DNA from: Punica granatum
Taxonomy: Eukaryota > Streptophyta > Magnoliopsida > Myrtales > Lythraceae
Length of the DNA: 64,000 nt
Assembly: GCF_007655135.1 (NCBI RefSeq)
Contig: NW_022204332.1
Location: 1-64,000 of the forward strand
Direction of reading: 5' to 3'
Below are positions 13,769 through 25,657 of the stretch, one piece after another (the first letter of the stretch is position 1; the number at the start of each line of letters is the position of its first letter). The notes beneath the pieces were generated by a model. The model had not been told where the DNA came from and ran no database searches. It saw nothing but the letters and a program-made list of their open reading frames with translations. The translations under genes and the position numbers were made by a program.

Positions 13769-15319
13769 AGGCCTATATATAGTCAATCTCAATGTACAAG
13801 AAGAGAAAACTAGATATTTCAGATACAACTATTGATGAATGATACTTTGAGTTTGCTATAACTCTTTGTTTTTTGCATATCGTTAGGGTTTAGCCGTGTT
13901 CTATTCCCATCGAGCCTAAATTCTGATTTAGGCGCTAGAAATCGTGATTCGCGCTACGTCAATGAGGCGGAGGATTTTCAAGTCAAATCTAAATCAACAA
14001 GCCCAAGCCCCTAAGAAGCATATCTTGGATATATTAAGGAAATATTCTCGTGATATGGATGGGGAAGATGAGATGTCTTGATCCATAGACTGAGAATATT
14101 ATTATCTTAATTTGGTAATATTTTTATTTATACATAAATATTTTAGAATTATATATGACTAGCAATTTTGTTTCGAGTCAAGAGTCTAAAGTTTCCAATT
14201 TTGGAATAATTACTTATTTTGTTTTAGGAAGTTACATGGTAACGGCCTAGATTCTAATTTCCTATTTTAGTTCTTAGTTTCTTAGGCCTATATATAGTCC
14301 ATCTCAATGTACAAGAAGAGAGAACTAGATATTTCAGAAACAACTATTGATGAATGATACTTTGAGTTTGCTATAACTCTTTGTTTTCGGCATATCGTTA
14401 GGGTTTAGCCGTGTTCTATTCCCTTCGAGTCTAAATTCAGATTTAGGCGCTAGAAATCGTGATTCCGCTGCGTCAATGAGGCGGAGGATTTTCAAGTCAA
14501 ATCTGTATCAACAAGCCCAAGCCCAAAGAAGCATATCTTGGATATATTAAGGAAATATTCTCGTGATATGGATGGGGAAGATGAGATGTCTTGATCCATA
14601 GACTGAGAATATTATTATCTTAATTTGGTAATATATTTAATTTAGACATAAATATTTTTAGAATTATATATGACTAGCAATTTATTTCGAGTCAAGAGTC
14701 TAAAGTTTCCAATTTTGGAATAATTACTTATTTTGTTTTGGAAGTTACATGGTAACGGCCTAGATTCTAATTTCCTATTTTAGTTTCTTCATTTTCTTAG
14801 GCCTATATATAGTCCATCTCAATGTACAAGAAGAGGAGAAACTAGATATTTCAGAAACAACTATTGATGAATGATACTTTGAGTTTGCTATAACTCTTTG
14901 TTTTCGGCATATCGTTAGGGTTTAGCCGTGTTCTATTCCCTTCGAGTCTAAATTCTGATTTAGGCGCTAGAAATCGTGATTCCGCGTGCGTCAATGAGGC
15001 GGAGGATTTTCAAGTCAAATCTGTATCAACAAGCCCAAGCCCCAAAGAAGCATATCTTGGATATATTAAGGAAATATTCTCGTGATATGGATGGGGAAGA
15101 TGAGATGTCTTGATCCATAGACTGAGAATATTATTATCTTAATTTGGTAATATATTTAATTTAGACATAAATATTTTTAGAATTATATATGACTAGCAAT
15201 TTTATTTCGAGTCAAGAGTCTAAAGTTTCCAATTTTGGAATAATTACTTATTTTGTTTTAGGAAGTTACATGGTAACGGCCTAGATTCTAATTTCCTATT
15301 TTAGTTTCTTAGTTTTCTT

Positions 15320-15833
15320 AGGCCTATATATAGTCCATCTCAATGTACAAGAGAGAGAAATAGATATTTCATAAATAACTATTGATGAATGATACTTTGA
15401 GTTTGCTATAACTCTTTGTTTTCGGCATATCGTTAGTGTTTAGCCATGTTCAATTCCCTTCGAGTCTAAATTCTGATTTAGGCGATAGAAATCGTGATCC
15501 GCGCTGCGTCAATGAGGCTGAGGATTTTCAAGTCAAATCTGTATCAACAAGCCCAAGCCCAATGAGGCATATCTTGGATATATTAAGGGAATATTCTCGT
15601 GATATGGATGGGGAAGATGAAATGTCTTGATCCACAGACTAAGAATATTATTATCTTAATTTGGTAATATATTTAATTTAGACATAAATATTTTAGAATT
15701 ATATATGACTAGCAATTTTATTCGAGTCAAGAGTCTAAAGTTTCCAATTTTGGAATAATTACTTATTTTTGTTTTGGAAGTTACATGGTAACGGCCTAGA
15801 TTCTAATTTCCTATTTAGTTTCTTCGTTTTCTT
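15320..15833 (+). repeat. Divergent unit, copy 30 (type shared with copies 77 and 103)
   Basis: Linked changes: TTCATAAATAACTATTG, TTAGTGTTTAGCCATG, GTTCAATTCCC, GGCGATAGAAATC, AAGGGAATATTC, GATGAAATGTC and AGACTAAGAAT. The last five define a scattered family with copies 77 (39,561) and 103 (52,932). The first two recur, in part, in copy 122 (62,727). Confidence 0.75.
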
Positions 15834-16858
15834 AGGCCTATATATAGTCCATCTCAATGTACAAGAGGAGAAACTAGATATTTCAGAAACAACTATTGAT
15901 GAATGATACTTTGAGTTTGCTATAACTCTTTGTTTTCGGCATATCGTTAGGGTTTAGCCGTGTTCTATTCCCTTCGAGTCTAAATTCTGATTTAGGCGCT
16001 AGAAATCGTGATTCGCGCTGCGTCAATGAGGCGGAGGATTTTCAAGTCAAATCTAATCAACAAGCCCAAGCCCAAAGAAGCATATCTTGGATATATTAAG
16101 GAAATATTCTCGTGATATGGATGGGGAAGATGAGATGTCTTGATCCATAGACTGAGAATATTATTATCTTAATTTGTAATATATTAATTTAGACATAAAT
16201 ATTTTAGAATTATATATGACTAGCAATTTTATTTCGAGTCAAGAGTCTAAAGTTTCCAATTTTGGAATAATTACTTATTTTGTTTTAGGAAGTTACATGG
16301 TAACGGCCTAGATTCTAATTTCCTATTTAGTTCTTAGTTTTCTTAGGCCTATATATAGTCCATCTCAATGTACAAGAAGAGAGAACTAGATATTTCAGAA
16401 ACAACTATTGATGAATGATACTTTGAGTTTGCTATAACTCTTTGTTTTCGGCATATCGTTAGGGTTTAGCCGTGTTCTATTCCCTTCGAGTCTAAATTGA
16501 TTTAGGCGCTAGAAATCGTGATCCGCGCTGCGTCAATGAGGCGGAGGATTTTCAAGTCAAATCTGTATCAACAAGCCCAAGCCCCAAAGAAGCATATCTT
16601 GGATATATTAAGAAATATTCTCGTGATATGGATGGGGAAGATGAGATGTCTTGATCCATAGACTGAGAATATTATTATCTTAATTTGGTAATATATTTAA
16701 TTAGACATAAATATTTTAGAATTATATATGACTAGCAATTTTGTTTCGTGTCAAGAGTCTAAAGTTTCAAATTTTGGAATAATTACTTATTTTGTTTTAG
16801 GAAGTTACATGGCAACGACCTAGATTCTAATTTCCTATTTTAGTTTCTTAATTTTCTT

Positions 16859-17377
16859 AGGCCTATATATAGTCCATCTCAATGTACAAGAAGAGAAAAC
16901 TAGATATTTCAGAAACAACTATTGATGAATGATACTTTGAGTTTGCTATAACTCTTTGTTTTCGGCATATCGTTAGGGTTTAGCCGTGCTCTATTCCCAT
17001 CGAGCCTAAATTATGATTTAGGCGCTAGAAATCATGATTCGCGCTGCGTCAATGAGGCGGAGGATTTTCAAGTCAAATCTGTATCAACAAGCCCAAGCCC
17101 CTAAGAAGCATATCTTGGATATATTAAGGAAATATTCTCGTGATATAGATGGGGAAGATGAGATGTCTTGATCCATAGACTGAGAATATTATTATCTCAA
17201 TTTGGTAATATATTTAATTTAGACATAAATATTTTTAGAATTATATATGACTAGCAATTTTATTTCGAGTCAAGAGTCTAAAGTTTCCAATTTTGGAATA
17301 ATTACTTATTTTGTTTTAGAAAGTTACATAGTAACGGCCTAGATTCTAATTTCCTATTTTAGTTTCTTAGTTTTCTT
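16859..17377 (+). repeat. Variant unit, copy 33 (type shared with copies 41, 44 and 49)
   Basis: Preceded by GGCAACGACCTAG and TTCTTAATTTTC, and containing GAAAACTAG, CCGTGCTCTATTCCC, AATCATGATTCG, AGCCCCTAAGAAG, GATATAGATGGGG and ATCTCAATTTGG. Copy 41 (20,991), eight units later, has essentially the same set. Confidence 0.75.
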
Positions 17378-17894
17378 TGGCTTATATATAGTCCATCTCA
17401 ATGTACTTGAAGTGAGAACTAGATATTTCAGAAACAACTATTGAGGAATGATACTTTGAGTTTGCTATAACTCATTGTTTTCGGCATATCGTTAGGGTTT
17501 AGCCGTATTCTATTCCCTTCGAGCCTAAATTCAGATTTAGGCACTAGAAATCGTGATCCGCGCTGCGTCAATTAGGCGGAAGATTTTCAAGTCAAATATG
17601 TATCAACAAGCCCAAGCCCAAAGAAGCATATCTTGGATATATTAAGGAAATATTCTCGTGATATGAATGATCAATATGAGATGTCTTGGTCCATAGACTG
17701 AGAATATTATTATCTTAATTTGGTAATATATTTAATTTAGACATAAATATTTTGAGAATTATATATGACTAACAATTCTAGTTCGAGTCAAGAGTCTAAA
17801 GTTTTCAATTTTGGAATAATTACTTATTTTGTTTTAGGAAGTTACATGGTAACGGCCTAGATTCTAATTTCCTATTTAGTTTCTTCATTTTCTT
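17378..17894 (+). repeat. Strongly divergent unit, copy 34
   Basis: TTTGGCTTATATATAG, TGTACTTGAAGTGAG, ATTGAGGAATG, CTCATTGTTTTC, GGCACTAGAAATC, CAATTAGGCGG, AAATATGTATC and GATATGAATGATCAATATG. It is related to copy 26, eight units upstream. Confidence 0.7.
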
Positions 17895-20471
17895 AGGCCT
17901 ATATATAGTCCATCTCAATGTACAAGAAGGGAACTAGATATTTCAGAAACAACTATTGATGAATGATACTTTGAGTTTGCTATAACTCTTTGTTTTCGGC
18001 ATATCGTTAGGGTTTAGCCGTGTTCTATTCCCTTCGAGTCTAAATTCAGATTTAGGCGCTAGAAATCGTGATCCGCGTGCGTCAATGAGGCGGAGGATTT
18101 TCAAGTCAAATCTGTATCAACAAGCCCAAGCCCAAAGAAGCATATCTTGGATATATTAAGGAAATATTCTCGTGATATGGATGGGGAAGATGAGATGTCT
18201 TGATCAATAGACTGAGAATATTATTATCTTAATTTGGTAATATATTTGATTTATACATAAATATTTTAAGAATTATATATGACTAGCAATTTTATTTCGA
18301 GTCAAGAGTCTAAAGTTTCCAATTTTGGAATAATTACTTATTTTGTTTTAGGAAGTTACATGGCAACGGCCTAGATTCTAATTTCCTATTTTAGTTTCTT
18401 AGTTTTCTTAGGCCTATATATAGTCCATCTCAATGTACAAGAAGAGAAAACTAGATATTTCAGAAACAACTATTGATGAATGATACTTTGAGTTTGCTAT
18501 AACTCTTTGTTTTCGCATATCGTTAGGGTTTAGCCGTGTTCTATTCCCTTCGAGTCTAAATTCTGATTTAGGCGCTAGAAATCGTGATCCGCGCTGCGTC
18601 AATGAGGCGGAGGATTTTCAAGTCAAATCTGTATCAACAAGCCCAAGCCCAAAGAAGCATATCTTGGATATATTAAGGAAATATTCTCGTGATATGGATG
18701 GGGAAGATGAGATGTCTTGATCCATAGACTGAGAATATTATTATCTTAATTTGGTAATATATTTAATTTAGACATAAATATTTTTAGAATTATATATGAC
18801 TAGCAATTTTATTTCGAGTCAAGAGTCTAAAGTTTCCAATTTTGGAATAATTACTTATTTTGTTTTAGGAAGTTACATGGTAACGGCCTAGATTCTAATT
18901 TCCTATTTAGTTTCTTAGTTTTCTTAGGCCTATATATAGTCCATCTCAATGTACAAGAAGAGAACTAGATATTTCAGAAACAACTATTGATGAATGATAC
19001 TTTGAGTTTGCTATAACTCTTTGTTTTCGGCATATCGTTAGGGTTTAGCCGTGTTCTATTCCCTTCGAGTCTAAATTCTGATTTAGGCGCTAGAAATCGT
19101 GATCCGCGCTGCGTCAATGAGGCGGAGGATTTTCAAGTCAAATCTGTATCAACAAGCCCAAGCCCCTAAGAAGCATATCTTGGATATATTAAGGAATCAT
19201 TCTCGTGATATGGATGGGGAAGAAGAGATGTCTTGATCCATAGACTGAAAATATTATTATCTTAGTTTGGTAATATATTTAATTTATACATAAATATTTT
19301 TAGAATTATATATGACTAGCAATTTTGTTTCGAGTCAAGAGTCTAAAGTTTCCAATTTTGGAATAATTACTTATTTTGTTTTAGGAAGTTATATGGCAAC
19401 GGCCTAGATTCTAATTTCCTATTTTAGTTTCTTAGTTTTCTTAGGCCTATATATAGTCCATCTCAATGTACAAGAAGAGAAAACTAGATATTTCAGAAAC
19501 AACTATTGATGAATGATACTTTGAGTTTCCTATAACTCTTTGTTTTCGGCATATTATTAGGGTTTAGCCGTGTTCTACTCCCATATAGCCTAAATTCTGA
19601 TTTAGGCGCTAGAAATCATGATTCACGCGGCGTCAATGAGGCGGAGGATTTTCCGCTCAAATCTGTATCAACAAGCCCAATCCCAAAGATGCATATCTTG
19701 GATATATTAAGGAAATATTCTTGTGATATGGATGGGGAAGATGAGATGTCCTGATCCATAGACTGAGAATATTATTATCTTACTTTTGGTAATATATTTA
19801 ATTTAGACATAAACATTTTTAGAATTATATATGACTAGCAATTTTATTTCGAGTCAAGAGTCTAAAGTTTCCAATTTTGGAATAATTACTTATTTTGTTT
19901 TAAAAAGTGACATGGTAACGGCCTAGATTCTAATTTCCTATTTTAGTTCGTTTTCTTAGGGCTATATATAGTCCATCTCAATGTACAAGAAGAGGGACTA
20001 GATATTTCAGAAACAACTATTGATGAATGATACTTTGAGTTTACTATAACTCTTTGTTTTCGGCATATCGTTAGGGTTTAGCCGTGTTCTATTCCCTTCG
20101 AGTCTAAATTCATATTTAGGCGCTAGAAATCGTGATCCGCGTGCGTCAATGAGGCGGAGGATTTTCAAGTCAAATCTGTATCAACAAGCCCAAGCCCAAA
20201 GAAGCATATCTTGGATATATTAAGGAAATATTCTCGTGATATGGATGGGGAAGATGAGATGTCTTGATCCATAGACTGAGAATATTATTATCTTAATTTG
20301 GTAATATATTTATTTAGACATAAATATTTTTAGAATTATATATGACTAGCAATTTATTTCGAGTCAAGAGTCTAAAGTTTCCAATTTTGGAATAATTACT
20401 TATTTTGTTTTAGAAAGTTACATGGGAACGGCCTAGATTCTAATTTCCTATTCTAGTTTCTTAGTTTTCTT

Positions 20472-20990
20472 AGGCCTATATATAGTCAATCTCAATGTAC
20501 AAGAAGAGAAAACTAGATATTTCAGAAACAACTATTGATGAATGATACTTTGAGTTTGCTATAACTCTTTGTTTTCGGCATATCGTTAGGGTTTAGCCGT
20601 GTTCTATTCCCATATAGCCTAAATTCTGATTTAGGCGCTAGAAATCGTGATTCGCGCTTCGAAAATGAGGCGGAGGATTTTCAAGTCAAATCTGTATCAA
20701 CAAGACCAAGCCCCTAAGAAGCATATCTTGGATATATTAAGGAAATATTCTCGTGATATGGATGGGGAAGATGAGATGTCTTGATCCATAGACTGAGAAT
20801 ATTATTATCTTAATTTGGTAATATATTTAATTTATACATAAATATTATTAGAATTATATATGACTAGCAATTTTATTTCGAGTCAAGAGTCTAAAGTTTT
20901 TAATTTTGGAATAATTACTTATTTTGTTTTAGGAAGTTACATGGCAACGACCTAGATTCTAATTTCCTATTTTAGTTTCTTAATTTTCTT
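20472..20990 (+). repeat. Variant unit, copy 40 (related to copies 27 and 38)
   Basis: ATTCTAGTTTC before the TATA box and AGTCAATCTCAATG after it are shared with copy 27 (13,769). CCCATATAGCCTAAATTC is shared with copy 38 (19,443). CGCTTCGAAAATGAGG and ACAAGACCAAGCC are private to this unit. The unit therefore joins marks seen separately in two others. Confidence 0.6.
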
Positions 20991-21509
20991 AGGCCTATAT
21001 ATAGTCCATCTCAATGTACAAGAAGAGAAAACTAGATATTTCAGAAACAACTATTGATGAATGATACTTTGAGTTTGCTATAACTCTTTGTTTTCGGCAT
21101 ATCGTTAGGGTTTAGCCGTGCTCTATTCCCATCGAGCCTAAATTCTGATTTAGGCGCTAGAAATCATGATTCGCGCTGCGTCAATGAGGCGGAGGATTTT
21201 CAAGTCTAATCTGTATCAACAAGCCCAAGCCCCTATGAAGCATATCTTGGATATATTAAGGAAATATTCTTGTGATATAGATGGGAAAGATGAGATGTCT
21301 TGATCCATAGAATGAGAATATTATTATCTCAATTTGGTAATATATTTAATTTAGACATAAATATTTTTAGAATTATATATGACTAGCAATTTTATTTCGA
21401 GTCAAGAGTCTAAAGTTTCCAATTTTGGAATAATTACTTATTTTGTTTTTGGAAGTTACATGGTAACGGCCTAGATTCTAATTTCCTATTTTAGTTTCTT
21501 CATTTTCTT
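20991..21509 (+). repeat. Variant unit, copy 41 (near-copy of copy 33)
   Basis: Shares GGCAACGACC, TTAATTTTC, GAAAACTAG, CCGTGCTCTATTCCC, AATCATGATTCG, GATATAGATGG and ATCTCAATTTGG with copy 33, 4,132 bp upstream. Private marks include CAAGTCTAATC, CCCCTATGAAG and GATGGGAAAGATG. Confidence 0.75.
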
Positions 21510-22027
21510 AGGCCTATATATAGTCCATCTCAATGTACAAGAAGAGGGTACTAGATATTTCAGAAACAACTATTGATGAATAATACTTTGAGTTTACTAT
21601 AACTCTTTGTTTTCGACATATCGTTAGGGTTTAGCCGTGTTCTATTCCCTTCGAGTCTAAATTCATATTTAGGCGCTAGAAATCGTGATCCGCGTTGCGT
21701 GAATGAGGCGGAGGATTTTCCGCTCAAATCTGTATCAACAAGCCTATGCCCAAAGAAGCATATCTTGGATATATTAAGGAAATATTCTCGTGATATGGAT
21801 GGGGAAGATGAGATGTCTTGATCCATAGACTGAGAATATTATTATCTTAATTTGGTAATATATTCTATTTAAACATAAATATTTTTAGAATTATATATGA
21901 CTAGCAATTTTATTTCGAGTCAAGAGTCTAAAGTTTCCAATTTTGGAATAATTACTTATTTTGTTTTAGAAAGTTACATAGTAACGGCCTAGATTCTAAT
22001 TTCCTATTTAAGTTCCTTCATTTTCTT
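21510..22027 (+). repeat. Variant unit, copy 42 (near-copy of copy 2)
   Basis: Differs from copy 2, 20.6 kb upstream, by only a few bases that I can see (CATATTTAGG for CAAATTTAGG, AATCGTG for AATTGTG, TTAAACAT for TTAGACAT, AGAATTATAT for AGAAATATAT, and small changes near the end). It shares about nine linked variants absent from adjacent units. Confidence 0.75.
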
Positions 22028-22546
22028 AGGCCTATATATAGTCCATCTCAATGTACAAGAAGAGAAAACTAGATATTTCAGAAACAACTATTGATGAATG
22101 ATACTTTGAGTTTGCTATAACTCTTTGTTTTCGGCATATCGTTAGGGTTTAGCCGTGTTCTATTCCCATCGAGCCTAAATTCTGATTTAGGCGCTAGAAA
22201 TCGTGATTCGCGCTGCGTCAATGAGGCGGAGGATTTTCAAGTCAAATCTAAATCAACAAGCCCAAGCCCCTAAGAAGCATATCTTGGATATATTAAGGAA
22301 ATATTCTCGTGATATGGATGGGGAAGATGAGATGTCTTGATCCATAGACTGAGAATATTATTATCTTAATTTGGTAATATATTTAATTTATACATAAATA
22401 TTATTAGAATTATATATGACTAGCAATTTTGTTTCGAGTCAAGAGTCTAAAGTTTCCAATTTTGGAATAATTACTTATTTTGTTTTAGGAAGTTACATGG
22501 CAACGACCTAGATCCTAATTTCCTATTTTAGTTCTTTAAATTTCTT

Positions 22547-23065
22547 AGGCCTATATATAGTCCATCTCAATGTACAAGAAGAGAAAACTTGATATTTCAG
22601 AAACAACTATTGATGAATGATACTTTGAGTTTGCTATAACTCTTTGTTTTCGGCATATCATTAGGGTTTAGCCGTGCTCTATTTCCATCGAGCCTAAATT
22701 CTGATTTAGGCGCTAGAAATCATGATTCGCGCTGCGTCAATGAGGCGGAGGATTTTCAAGTCAAATCTGTATCAACAAGCCCAAGCCCCTAAGAAGCATA
22801 TCTTGGATATATTAAGGAAATATTCTCGTGATATAGATGGGGAAGATGAGATGTCTTGATCCATAGACTGAGAATATTATTATCTTAATTTGGTAATATA
22901 TTTAATTTAGACATAAATATTTTTAGAATTATATATGACTAGCAATTTTATTTCGAGTCAAGAGTCTAAAGTTTCCAATTTTGGAATAATTACTTATTTT
23001 GTTTTAGGAAGTTACATGGTAACGGCCTAGATTCTAATTTCCTATTTTAGTTTCTTCATTTTCTT
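22547..23065 (+). repeat. Variant unit, copy 44 (copy-33 type)
   Basis: Preceded by GGCAACGACCTAGATCC and TTCTTTAAATTTC, and containing GAAAACTTG, CATATCATTAGGG, CCGTGCTCTATTTCC, AATCATGATTCG, AGCCCCTAAGAAG and GATATAGATGG. CATCATTAGGG-type and CTCTATTTCC changes are shared only with copy 49 (25,139), which suggests those two are closest relatives. Confidence 0.7.
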
Positions 23066-24620
23066 AGGCCTATATATAGTCCATCTCAATGTACAAGAAG
23101 AGGGCACTAGATATTTCAGAAACAACTATTGATGAATGATACTTTGAGTTTGCTATAACTCTTTGTTTTCGACATATCGTTAGGGTTTAGCCGTGTTCTA
23201 TTCCCTTCGAGTCTAAATTCATATTTAGGCGCTAGAAATCGTGATCCGCGTTGCGTCAATGAGGCGGAGGATTTTCAAGTCAAATCTGTATCAACAAGCC
23301 TAAGCCCAAAGAAGCATATCTTGGATATATTAAGGAAATATTCTCGTGATATGGATGGGGAAGATGAGATGTCTTGATCCATAGACTGAGAATATTATTA
23401 TCTTAATTTGGTAATATATTTAATTTAGACATAAATATTTTTAGAATTATATATGACTAGCAATTTTATTTCGAGTCAAGAGTCTAAAGTTTCCAATTTT
23501 GGAATAATTACTTATTTTGTTTTAGGAAAGTTACATGTAACGGCCTAGATTCTAATTTCCTATTTTAGTTTCTTAGTTTTCTTAGGCCTATATATAGTCC
23601 ATCTCAATGTACAAGAAGAGGAAAACTAGATATTTCAGAAACAACTATTGATGAATGATACTTTGAGTTTGCTATAACTCTTTGTTTTTGCATATCGTTA
23701 GGGTTTAGCCGTGTTCTATTCCCTTCGAGCCTAAATTCTGATTTAGGCGCTAGAAATCGTGATTCGCGCTGCGTCAATGAGGCGGAGGATTTTCAAGTCA
23801 AATCTGTATCAACAAGCCCAAGCCCCTAAGAAGCATATCTTGGATATATTAAGGAAATATTCTCGTGATATGGATGGGGAAGATGAGATGTCTTGATCCA
23901 TAGACTGAGAATATTATTATCTTAATTTGGTAATATATTTAATTTAGACATAAATATTTTTAGAATTATATATGACTAGCAATTTTATCGAGTCAAGAGT
24001 CTAAAGTTTCCAATTTTGGAATAATTACTTATTTTGTTTTAGGAAGTTACATGGTAACGGCCTAGATTCTAATTTCCTATTTTAGTTTCTTAGTTTTCTT
24101 AGGCCTATATATAGTCCATCTCAATGTACAAGAAAGAAAACTAGATATTTCAGAAACAACTATTGATGAATGATACTTTGAGTTTGCTATAACTCTTTGT
24201 TTTCGGCATATCGTTAGGGTTTAGCCGTGTTCTATTCCCATTCGAGCCTAAATTCTGATTTAGGCGCTAGAAATCGTGATTCCGCGCTGCGTCAATGAGG
24301 CGGAGGATTTTCAAGTCAAATCTGTATCAACAAGCCCAAGCCCCTAAGAAGCATATCTTGGATATATTAAGGAAATATTCTCGTGATATGGATGGGGAAG
24401 ATGAGATGTCTTGATCCATAGACTGAGAATATTATTATCTTAATTTGGTAATATATTTAATTTAGACATAAATATTTTTAGAATTATATATGACTAGCAA
24501 TTTTATTTCGAGTCAAGAGTCTAAAGTTTCCAATTTTGGAATAATTACTTATTTTGTTTTAGGAAGTTACATGGTAACGGCCTAGATTCTAATTTCCTAT
24601 TTTAGTTTCTTCATTTTCTT

Positions 24621-25138
24621 AGGCCTATATATAGTCCATCTCAATGTACGAGAAGAGGGTACTAGATATTTCAGAAACAACTATTGATGAATGATACTTT
24701 GAGTTTACTATAACTCTTTGTTTTCGACATATCGTTAGGGTTTAGCCGTGTTCTATTCCCTTCGAGTCTAAATTCATATTTAGGCGCTAGGAATCGTGAT
24801 CCGCGTGGCGTCGATGAGGCGGAGGATTTACCACTCAAATCTGTATCAACAAGCCTATGCCCAAAGAAGCATATCTTGGATATATTAACGAAATATTCTC
24901 GTGATATGGATGGGGAAGATGAGATGTCTTGATCCATAGACTGAGAATATTATTATCTTAATTTGGTAATATATTCTATTTAGACCTAAATATTTTTAGA
25001 AATATATATGACTAGCAATTTTATTTCGAGTCAAGAGTCTAAAGTTTCCAATTTTGGAATAATTACTTATTTTGTTTTAGGAAGTTACCTGGCAACGAGC
25101 TAGATTCTAATTTCCTATTTTAGTTTCTTAATTTTCTT
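24621..25138 (+). repeat. Variant unit, copy 48 (copy-2 type)
   Basis: Shares GAGGGTACTAG, GTTTACTATAAC, TCGACATATCG, AGCCTATGCCC, ATATTCTATTTAG and AGAAATATATATG with copy 2. It has private changes such as GCGTGGCGTCGATGAGG, TTTACCACTC and TATTAACGAAATATTC. Confidence 0.7.
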
Positions 25139-25657
25139 AGGCCTATATATAGTCCATCTCAATGTACAAGAAAAGAAAACTAGATATTTCAGAAACAACT
25201 ATTGATAAATGATACTTTGAGTTTGCTATAACTCTTTGTTTTCGGCATATCATTAGGGTTTAGCCGTGCTCTATTTCCATCGAGCCTAAATTCTGATTTA
25301 GGCGCTAGAAATCATGATTTGCGCTGCGTCAATGATGCGGAGGATTTTCAAGTCAAATCTGTATCAACCAGCCCAAGCCCCTAAGAAGCATATCTTGGAA
25401 ATATTAAGGAAATATTCTCGTGATATGGATGGGGAAGATGAGATGCCTTAATCCATAGACTGAGAATATTATTATCTTAATTTGGTAATATATTTAATTT
25501 AGACATAAATATTTTTAGAATTATATATGACTAGCAATTTTATTTCGAGTCAAGAGTCTAAAGTTTCCAATTTTGGAATAATTACTTATTTTGTTTTAGG
25601 AAGTTACATGGTAACGGCCTAGATTCTAATTTCCTATTTTAGTTTCTTCATTTTCTT
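25139..25657 (+). repeat. Variant unit, copy 49 (copy-33 type)
   Basis: Preceded by GGCAACGAGCTAG and TTAATTTTC. Contains GATAAATGATAC, CATATCATTAGGG, CTCTATTTCCATCG, AATCATGATTTGCG, AATGATGCGG, ATCAACCAGCCC, AGCCCCTAAGAAG, TTGGAAATATT and GATGCCTTAATCC. Confidence 0.7.
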
